DNA of 64,000 nucleotides, taken from NCBI RefSeq assembly GCF_018812025.1, contig NC_063050.1, positions 13,728,983-13,792,982 on the forward strand, given 5' to 3'. Under the pieces are notes generated by a model, which ran no database searches, was not told the DNA's origin, and saw only the letters and a program-made list of their open reading frames with translations. A program made the position numbers and the translations under genes. The stretch's first letter is position 1, and each line of letters opens with the position of its first letter. This DNA is from Megalobrama amblycephala. Its lineage: Eukaryota; Chordata; Actinopteri; Cypriniformes; Xenocyprididae. Shown here piece by piece: positions 56,226 to 64,000 of this stretch.

Positions 56226-56500
56226 CTATTCGTCCTCTGGGAAAGTGAATATCAATGGTATCGCGGTGTCCTTCAGAATGGTTTTCTTCATTGTAAGGAT
56301 ATTTGGTTCGTAGTCCTCGTGCTTGAAATGGAGACTACATATTCTGCGGTTTTTTAGGTTTTCTATAACGGTGTCATCTCCAAACTTCGGGTGTTTGATG
56401 GCCGCAGCCACTGTTTACATCGCTCCAAATCTTTAACTTAATCGGAAAATGATGGAAACTTACTTGTCCTTTCCTGGTTTTGGGTGTACATCCAGGTACG
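56226..56500 (-). pseudogene. THAP zinc-finger domain fragment (frameshifted)
   Basis: Minus strand: MVLNCFVPGCTPKTRKGQVS begins a THAP domain with its C-x4-C pair, then FHHFPIKLKIW; after a frame change near 56410 follow IKHPKFGDDTVIENLKNR, RICSLHFKHEDYEP (the C-x2-H pair) and KDTAIPLIFTFPEDE (the AVPTIF-like box). THAP domains bind DNA and occur in P-element transposases and in host THAP proteins. No catalytic domain is recognised nearby. The one-base frame shift and lack of continuation mark it as a remnant. Confidence 0.75.
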
Positions 56501-56827
56501 AAGCAATTTAGCACCATTTCGCTGTAAATGTATGAACTAACTCACGATTTATAGAATTAATATGTAACAAAGCAAGCCTAGTTGTTTGAATTTTCCCGGT
56601 AATGCCGCCTGTAACCGATAGGCATGGTTTGGGCGTGGCCTCGCAAGGGCAGCAAAACAAGTGCATTCTGGGAGTTGTTGTCTTTCATCCACATTAGTCA
56701 AAAATACATTTTCTGCCTTTTCTCAGTCTAGAAAGCTCCAAATTCAAAAATAATTTCACATTTCTACTACATAAATGACCGATTTTAAATACACATTCAT
56801 CTTTCCAGGGGTGAAGTACCCCTTTAA

Positions 56828-57500
56828 GAACCCAAGAGGCGACACTCTGATCATTTTTGGGTAACAGCCACTAGATGGTGCTCCGGTAGTGCGGCCGCCA
56901 TTATGGGCTTAAAATACTAACTGGACCATAGAATCCTTCACATCTTACGCACCCAAAATCGCCAAATTTCACTGCCAAATCAGAAGCACAATAGAACAGT
57001 TTTTTAAATTAAGTCACCAGTAAATTGTATGGCTCCTACAGTAAATGTTGTATTGCCTTATATATGTTTTATTTTACCAGTTGTGAAATCCAACCATTCA
57101 TCCATCTGAGGTAACGTAGTTAGCCTACTTTAATGAGTATTTCCATTTTATGAAACTTTACACAGTTATTACTAGTAAATTAATAATTAATACATTTAAG
57201 ATCATGTTTGCAGCGAACAATGTATTTCAGTCCTAATTTCATTTGTTGGTATTAATTCAGTTTTTATAATGCTAATACTTGAACTTCAAAGAATTTTAAC
57301 CCAAACTGACTGGGTTTCTAGAGAGCAAAGGGTTTGTGAAAAAAGTGGAAGACTTAAACACAAGTCTGTAAAATAAACTGTTAAAAGGATTTGATGATCA
57401 CTAGTGATAGTATTTTCTTCTGTGTTGTCATCATTCACGTTGGATTTCAGCTTTAATGTACATTTTTTTTTAAACAAAGCAGCTGATATTGCCATAGCAA
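56828..57500. repeat. Block shared with 35391-36330
   Basis: Same order of landmarks as the copy downstream of gene B. Non-coding. Confidence 0.6.
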
Positions 57501-57535
57501 CTAGTGGACCTACGAGTCTTCTTCTTCTCCATTTG

Positions 57536-58045
57536 AATTCCGGCAGTGTAGACACCTCTAAGTGTATTACTGCCCTCCACAGGTCAAAGTTTGAACTAAT
57601 TGTTATATACTTGCACTAGCATATTGTATATGACAATTTAGTTCAAACTTTGACCTGTGGAGGGCAGTAATACACTTAGCAGCGTCTACACTGCCTGAAT
57701 TCTAATAGAGAAGAAGAAAGCTACTTCAAGATGAGCATTTATGGTTATAATGTATAAAATCTTTAATTTTTTTTTTAGAAAATGAGTGATGGTTTCTCTA
57801 GATAAGACCCCTATTCCTCGTCTGGGATCACGTAGAATGCTTTGAAGCTGCACTGAAACTGTAATTTTGACCTTCAACCATTTGGAGGCCATTGAAGTCC
57901 ACTATATGGAGAAAAATACTGGAATGTTTTCATCAAAAACCTTCATTTCTTTTCAACTGAAGAAATAAAGACATGAACATCTTGGATGACATGGGAGTGA
58001 GTAAATTATCAGGAAATTTTAATTTGAAATTGAACTAAACCTTTA
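57536..58045. mobile_element. Palindromic MITE related to 50298-51049
   Basis: A 57536-57680 palindrome (tattactgccctccacaggt against acctgtggagggcagtaata) followed by an arm ending gggagtgagtaaattatcag and gaactaaaccttta. The left arm end is missing. Confidence 0.65.
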
Positions 58046-59040
58046 ACTTAAAAGAGTTCATTTGCAAAAAGAAGTTGAGTACATGTTGGAAAATAACATC
58101 GCTGAGCCCAGCTCCAGTCCATGCAGTTCGCCATATTTGCTGGTGAATACTGAACGTGCTAAGGAGATCTCGGCATTTCTCACTCCTGATGCTTTTCGGT
58201 TAGGGCTTTCAGGATGAAAAATGCACCAAGTACTTATCACTGGCTCGTCAACACTGTTTTGGCTGGTGTATATGGTTGTGAAGCTTACTTAAAACAATTT
58301 GGTTCTGTACAGACTGTTTGTTGAGACTGTGTAGCATATATCTGAGAATATGTGTGATTAACACTCTGTTACATGTAATATGTATGTGTATTTATTTAAT
58401 TATTTGCCTGCCCTCTAGGGTCAGGGAAAGCAATTACTTTTGTTTTGTGTTTAGCAGATTCCTTACAGCTGTGGACCATTATCATGTGCTTAAAAAAAGC
58501 CAAGTTGCCACATTTCAGCGGCGGAACTTGAGCAGCCGTCCAGACATGTAGTTGTTTTACTCTTTATTTTTTGACTAATTTCTCCAACTCTTTGTTTATA
58601 TTTTGTGTTATTTCAACAAATTCCCCTATTTGAAAGAGCCTTTGTGTTATCCCTCTTTTGTGTTATGGCAGTGGCTGTAACACGCTCTTTCCTGCCATTT
58701 GTTTAATTACTATTCAATTGTAAATTTACAAACATGTACAATTCTGCACATGTAGCACTGTTTCTGAAGGGATATACTGTAGTGTAGGCTAACTCGTTCA
58801 CACACCAACACAAAGACAGAAACAATGTGACAATGGCAAATATCTGTTCAGATGAGCTTCAATCAAATCTCATAAAGACTTTTGACAAAGACATAAAAAG
58901 CCAATCATTAAACCCTATAAAACATAAAAGTCCCTGAAACAGATGAAATCAGCTCTGAAGATCATTGTACTGTTGATGTAGTGATTGTGTTGAGCTGCTC
59001 ACTTCACTGAGATGGCTGATAAAAATAATTCGCTAATACA
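58046..59040. other. 3' flank of gene A, no gene
   Basis: 58310-58330 and 58680-58990 match the 3' flank of gene B (37025-37560). ORFs at 58058-58551 show no domain. Confidence 0.5.
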
Positions 59041-59044
59041 TGAA

Positions 59045-59188
59045 CCAGGAGAAAGACTTTATTAAATCTTATAGGCTACAAAAAAATCATGTACATTTAA
59101 AGTACATGAAAAGTCCAGTAAAGGTCATGTGACTTCAGTGTTGATGATGACGTCTTTATAGTGGCTCCATATTCACCATAACTCATAG
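59045..59188 (-). CDS. Gene A terminal exon with stop and polyadenylation signal
   Basis: After acceptor ttttactgacag it completes a Leu codon and adds YELW before TGA. AATAAA (minus) lies at 59058-59063; cleavage is expected near 59045. The rest is 3' UTR, conserved with gene B. Confidence 0.75.
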
Positions 59189-62100
59189 CTGTCAGTAAAA
59201 TAAAACACAGACAGTAACATGTGCATTACTGCTGACACATCTGTTCAGAGGATTGACTAGTTCAAATGACATTATTATATGATATGAATCAATACTTACA
59301 GCAGTGTCTCCAGTTTATAATGTGGATCATCTTTTAAAGCAGAGAGACTCTCCACAGATGCCTCTCTTAGACTATTCCCAGTCAGATACAGTTCTCTGAG
59401 GTGTGAGTTTGATCTCAGAGCTGAAGCCAGAGCAGCACAACCTTCAGCTGTGATCTCACAACAACCCAACCTGCAGAACAACAACACAACGACACAGTGA
59501 GTTTGTTTTTATTACTTTTTGTTGATTTTTTACTTATTGCTTGTTGATGTAAATCATTTGAACAACACAAGGAGAATAATCCCTTAAAATATCATTATTT
59601 TTGTGTCAGTTAAGATAAATGAATGATCTTACTCCAGTTTCTCCAGTTTACAGTGAAGATCCTTCAGTCCATCAGAGAGCAGCATCAGACCTTCATCTCC
59701 AATTTTATTCATAGACAGATCCAGTTCTCTGAGGTGTGAGTTTGATCTCAGAGCTGAAACCAGAGCAGCACAACCTTCAGCTGTGATATTACACTGACTC
59801 AACCTGCAGAACAACAACACAATCTCTCAGTTCAGCAGGAACTACTCAATCACAGATAGACTGAGATATTAAATGCTAAATCTGTGTGAGTTTGTTTTTA
59901 TTACTTTTTGCTTTATTGTGTATTATCGTAAATCACTGATTTGAACAACATAAAGAGAATAATCCCTTAAAATAATATGATTCTTGTTTCAGTTAAGATT
60001 AATGAATGATCTTACATCAGTTTCTCCAGTTTACAGTTAGGATCCATCAGTCCATCAGAGAGCAGCATCAGACCTTCATCTCCTATTTTATTCACAGTCA
60101 GATCCAGTTCTCTGAGGTGTGAGTTTGATCTCAGAGCTGAAGCCAGAGCAGCACAACCTTTATCTGTGATATTACACTGAATCAACCTGCAGAACAACGA
60201 CACAATCTCTCAGTTCAACATACATGATGTGCAGAGCGGTGGGTCCAAAGGACCGGAGTTAAGAACCACTGGCATAACTGTCAGTAACACACTATATCCA
60301 GTGTTGGGCACATTACTTTAAAAAAGTAATTAATTATAGTTACTAGTTACTTCTCACAAATAGTAACTGAGTTAGTAACTGAGTTACATCATTATAAAAG
60401 TAACTAATTACCAGGGAAAGTAACTATTGTGTTACTTTAAAAAAATTATTATTTGTAAAAGTTATGTTTTAAATTCATCTATTTGATTATGAAAAGTGAA
60501 CAACATGAGTAAGATAGGATACATCATAAGATGGGCAATATATCAGGAGACATGGAGTGGGCCAGACATGATTTTGACCACTTCATTAAGTTTTGTTTTG
60601 TAGAAAGCCTTTCTTTAAAGTGAATTTTGTTTTGTAAAAATTGTATCTTAATTTTAATCAATGTTTCATCAACCAATTGCCTGGATTTAATAAATAAAAA
60701 GCAAATATAGCAGAAAATATAATCATGACAATATAATCATGGCACCTGCACGTGAACTGGAGCGCATCTTATAGGCTAAATGAACCGAAGCTCAGCGGCT
60801 GCTTGCCTCACAGACATGAGAAATATATCTATAGAAAGCTTGAAATGTCTACTTTTAAACTAAATAAAATGAAAATAAATAGGCTACTCTCTGACTATGT
60901 AATTAGCATTTTCTCTCTAAGTGTGTCCACGAAGATGATGAGAGTCAGCAATGTCAACTTCATCTTTGCAGCCGACATGGATTCAGAAAACATTTGTTTA
61001 TTAATGAACAATTAAAATGTCTCCTTACTGTTTTTGTCACTTTCATAATCATTACTTTTGCCGGTTCTTTATGGCAAGCTTTATGTGTGCGCTTGAGTGC
61101 TATATAGCCTATACAGCCTATATTACGTAAACGCTCATTATTATTGTTTATTCTCTCCAGTATATAAGAAATCAAATTAATATAAATGTGATTTTGTCAA
61201 CTAATGGTTTAAATGAACTGCTACTAGTCCAACACACACCAGAGAAAAACTTTGCAGGTCCTATGGCTGAGATAAAGCCTCCTCAGATGAAAACCGCTTC
61301 AGTGAGCTCAATTGACCCTTCGCAAAGACCCTCCCCCCTTAGTTACTGTTGCTTTGTCCGACAAGCCGTGGCACTGTCACGCCACACGCAGTGAAAAATA
61401 CATCGCGGAGCATAGAGGACACTGACAACGTGTTGACAGACAAGACAAAGCAGGTTACTTATGATATTAAACAAAGTCCCAGCTTTCAAACTGTGTAGTT
61501 TTTTAAGAAATTCAAACAATAAAAACCGTTTTGTGGCTCTTTAATGTGTCATGACCATGGTCGTGACGGATTGCTAGCGCCTCAGCTCAAGCGGCTCGTA
61601 AACCGATCATCTCTTCCTACTAGTCCATTTATAGCATCAAATAAACATGAATGAACATGAGAATCAATGTTGTTTCAAACGCGGAAAGACGTCAGTACAC
61701 ACCATTTTTCAAATTTAACTCCACCGAGGTTAATCTTCTAACTCCTGCCTGCTTGTCGGACAAAATGGCGGATTCTGCATTCTGATTGGTTAGATCACTT
61801 GTCAATCAAACTCCCGGCGAAGGGTCAATTATAGTAACGTGGCATTTTTTTTGTGTGTGTCCGTAACGGCGTTGTAACGGGGAAAAAGTAATTAGTTTGA
61901 TTACTTGTTACTGAAAAAAGTAACGCCGTTAGTAACGCCATTTATTATAATGCCGTTATTCCCATCACTGACTATATCTGTCAATAACATGTCTTGGTAA
62001 GATGATATCTAAATGCTTAGTTTTATGATCAAAGCTCTGTAATTTTACAACATATAATGCAATACAATACAATGATGATTGTGACAAATAAACCTTCCTC

Positions 62101-64000
62101 AAAAGCCTGATGATCATATTTGACACATTTGAACATGATTTTTCAAAAAAGAAAAAAAGATATATGGATATCCAAATAAACGTAAGTTGCTTTAGTCCAA
62201 AAAAATGATCATTTTGAAATAGTACTAAAAATATAAAGGTTATTCTTATGTTTACTTAATAAAAATTAGTAAAGATTTCAGAGCAAAAAGACACACGTGA
62301 ACCACAAGCTGAAGGGACATGTTTTACAACTGTATTAAAAGTCCTTTTACTTGCTGAAAAACCTATAAACTATCAACCAGACAACAGAAGGCAAGTAGTA
62401 GATTTTGTGCAAAAGGTTTTTGATCATGTTGATAATTTAGATCAAATATGATACAGTAGTAATTTACAGGTTAAAATGACACTCTTGTTTCACTTAAGAC
62501 CTTACTTCAGTTTCTCCAGTTTACAGTGAGGATCCTTCAGTCCATCAGAGAGCCGCGTCAGACCTCGACCTCCTATTTTATTCATAGACAGATCCAGTTC
62601 TCTGAGGTGTGAGTTTGATCTCAGAGCTGAAGTCAGAGAAGCACAACCTGCAGCTGTGATCTTACACCGACTCAACCTGCAGAAAACAATAACACAATCT
62701 CTCAGTTCAGCAGGAACTACACAACCACAGACAGACTGAGATATTAACCCTTTCGAGCTTGAGTTTGAAATATTTTAACTGACCCCCAGAGTGAGTTTTT
62801 TTAAGGCAACCATTATTTTAGAATGTTTGCTCTTATTGTTTCCATGGCGACGTCTTGCGTGTCACGAGTGCTGAATGCAGCAACAATAACACTGTATGAC
62901 AGATGGATCGCTATTATTTTGTTTTTCCTTTTTTATTTAAAATATTCACAAACTTGCTTACCATGTCATCAACTTTCTGATATTCCGATTCTCAAATATG
63001 TGTAAGTGAGTGTGTTTTATCATTTAAAAACCTTTATAAATGATCTTTATCTAGACTTGATCTATGTGAGAAGGACGCCGTCATCTTAGTTTGCACTGCA
63101 GTTCACAGAGTCCTGTCAGTCGGATTTACAGCATGTAAATTCATCAGTTTCTCCCGAAATATATGCAAGTGGCTGGTGAACTGGAAGAGTAATAGAGTAA
63201 ACTTTGTAGTTACTTAGGCCCATTATGTGTGTCTGATATGAATAAATGTCGGCAAATTATATTTGAATGGATTGTTATTGTTGCTTTCACTGATGTCTGA
63301 CATCAGTGTGTATTGTATAAACTCTAAATGTATTGTTTTACTTGTGCTTAGGCGTATTTAAATGTATGAAACCTTAAAAAAAACATTATGTGGCTGAAAA
63401 CACTGCATACTTGTGATATATGACAAGAGCTGTGCGCGTCCGTCCCACAGTCAAAGCGTGAAAGCACAGTTTGAATCTGGCAGTTATGTGACGTCGCTGA
63501 ACGTTCGAAATCCCATATGTGGGACCGTATGCCCAGGGACACAGAAATAAAAATCCCATATGTGGGACCGTATCGCTCAAAGGGTTAAATACTAAATCTG
63601 TGTGTATTTAATGTTTAATTATTTTTTACTTTTTTTTTTTGGGTTACTTTTGCTTTATTGCTTGTTAATGTAAATCATCTGAACAACATAAGGAGAATAA
63701 TCCCTTAAATAATTTGATTCTTGTTTCAGTTAAGATTAATGTATGATCTTACCACAGTATCTCCAGTTTACAGTTAGGATCCTTCAGTCCATCAGAGAGC
63801 AGTGTCAGACCTTCATCTCCGATTATATTCATAAACAGATCCAGTTCTCTGAGGTGTGAGTTTGATCTCAGAGCTGAAGCCAGAGCAGCACAACCTTCAG
63901 CTGCGAAATAACACATCCACAACCTGAAGAACAAGACACAACCTCTCAGTTCAGCAGAAACTACACAATCACAGAGAGACTGAGATAAATACTGAATCTG
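59045..64000 (-). CDS. Gene A: NLR gene, 3' part (5' end off window)
   Basis: Five LRR exons (63753-63923, 62516-62686, 60016-60186, 59633-59803, 59300-59470), all 171 bp and open with conserved phase, and a terminal exon at 59045-59188. The NACHT and N-terminal exons are expected beyond 64000. No damaging change is seen in the visible part, so the gene may be intact. The C-terminus is LLYELW and stop, i.e. no B30.2/SPRY domain. Introns carry a hAT element (60299-61970) and a TTAA element (62748-63584). Confidence 0.8.
59300..59470 (-). CDS. Gene A last LRR exon
   Basis: 171 bp. First repeat [18 protein letters not shown]; the second repeat differs from all others: LTGNSLREASVESLSALKDD and PHYKLETLL. 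This type always precedes the terminal exon (compare 37869-38037) and probably caps the LRR solenoid. Confidence 0.88.
59633..59803 (-). CDS. Gene A LRR exon
   Basis: 171 bp, open. [18 protein letters not shown] and [20 protein letters not shown], then LHCKLEKLE. ALVSAL replaces ALASAL. Confidence 0.87.
60016..60186 (-). CDS. Gene A LRR exon
   Basis: 171 bp, open. [18 protein letters not shown] and [20 protein letters not shown], then PNCKLEKLM. SDGLMD replaces SDGLKD. Confidence 0.87.
60299..61970. mobile_element. hAT-type transposon (cagtgttgggcac)
   Basis: 1672 bp, starts cagtgttgggcacattactt and ends cgttattcccatcactg, flanked by the 8-bp duplication actatatc (60291-60298 and 61971-61978). 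Ends contain many gtaact/agttac units (e.g. aaaagtaactaattaccagg). Non-coding middle; ORF 60752-61015 shows no domain. Confidence 0.88.
62516..62686 (-). CDS. Gene A LRR exon
   Basis: 171 bp, donor gtaagg, no upstream ATG. LSRCKITAAGCASLTSAL and LSMNKIGGRGLTRLSDGLKD. CKI and LTRL add basic residues compared with CNI and LTLL in the paralogues. Open frame. Confidence 0.85.
62748..63584. mobile_element. piggyBac-like TTAA-flanked transposon
   Basis: 837 bp, ends ccctttcgagc / gctcaaaggg, flanked by TTAA (62744-62747 and 63585-63588). A direct repeat aatcccatatgtgggaccgt occurs at about 63509 and 63552. No transposase. Inserted in the same gatattaa intron motif as 43540-45307. Confidence 0.8.
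63753..63923 (-). CDS. Gene A LRR exon
   Basis: 171 bp, acceptor cttcag, open. [18 protein letters not shown] and [20 protein letters not shown], then PNCKLEILW. The first LRR is divergent (CYFAAE) and NIIGD replaces NKIGD. Confidence 0.86.

Larger units (their letters stand above)
55556..56823 (-). mobile_element. TTAA-flanked element with THAP remnant
   Basis: 1268 bp, ends agggatacttca / tgaagtacccct, flanked by TTAA (55552-55555 and 56824-56827). It contains a THAP zinc-finger remnant on the minus strand and a 17-bp-stem hairpin at 55685-55725. Either a P-element/THAP-derived transposon or a piggyBac-like element that captured a THAP exon. Confidence 0.65.

Overview
This is a vertebrate, almost certainly teleost and probably cyprinid (zebrafish/carp-like), genomic window. 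The evidence is split genes with GT/AG introns, fish-type NLR (NLRC3-like, FISNA-NACHT-LRR) exons, Tc1-like and DIRS-type elements, an L2 LINE tail, many hAT/piggyBac-like MITEs and AT-rich introns. No prokaryotic features (operons, CRISPR) were seen, and no rRNA or tRNA gene was recognised.

All host genes lie on the minus strand in a head-to-tail NLR array. Gene C (1 to ~28470, running off the left edge) is the best copy: two leader exons and a start exon at 28.0-28.5 kb, a series of short N-terminal exons at 25.4-14.9 kb, an uninterrupted FISNA-NACHT exon at 9918-11711, then six LRR exons of 171 bp. Gene B (~37605-55030) has the same layout but is a pseudogene: frameshifts and deletions in the NACHT exon, a nonsense codon in the last LRR exon, one frameshifted LRR exon, and no start exon found. 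Gene A (right edge to ~59045) shows only its last five LRR exons and the terminal exon with polyadenylation signal; its NACHT exon would lie beyond 64000. The 3' flanks of A and B are homologous, and introns of B and C share old transposon fragments, so the array arose by segmental duplication. An orphan NLR terminal exon at ~30.7 kb marks a further lost copy.

The rest is mostly transposons. DIRS elements: 3.13-7.99 kb (minus; inverted terminal repeats, gag-like region, RNase H, tyrosine recombinase, RT core missing), a decayed one on plus at 38.2-41.8 kb, and gag fragments at 14.5 and 51.1 kb. hAT-type elements with 8-bp target duplications: 15859-17111 (with a solo LTR inside), 40213-41463 and 60299-61970. 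TTAA-flanked elements: 43540-45307, 52692-53660, 55556-56823 (carrying a THAP zinc-finger remnant) and 62748-63584. A Tc1-like element (30849-34933) contains an L2 LINE, which in turn contains an LTR-like element. A 1.6-kb foldback palindrome lies at 28724-30357 just upstream of gene C.

Function: FISNA-NACHT-LRR proteins are cytosolic innate immune NTPases. The NACHT exon supplies nucleotide binding and oligomerisation, the LRR exons a variable recognition surface, and the short N-terminal exons a repeated peptide of unknown role. Every short exon and LRR exon boundary has the same phase, so exons can be gained or lost without breaking the frame.
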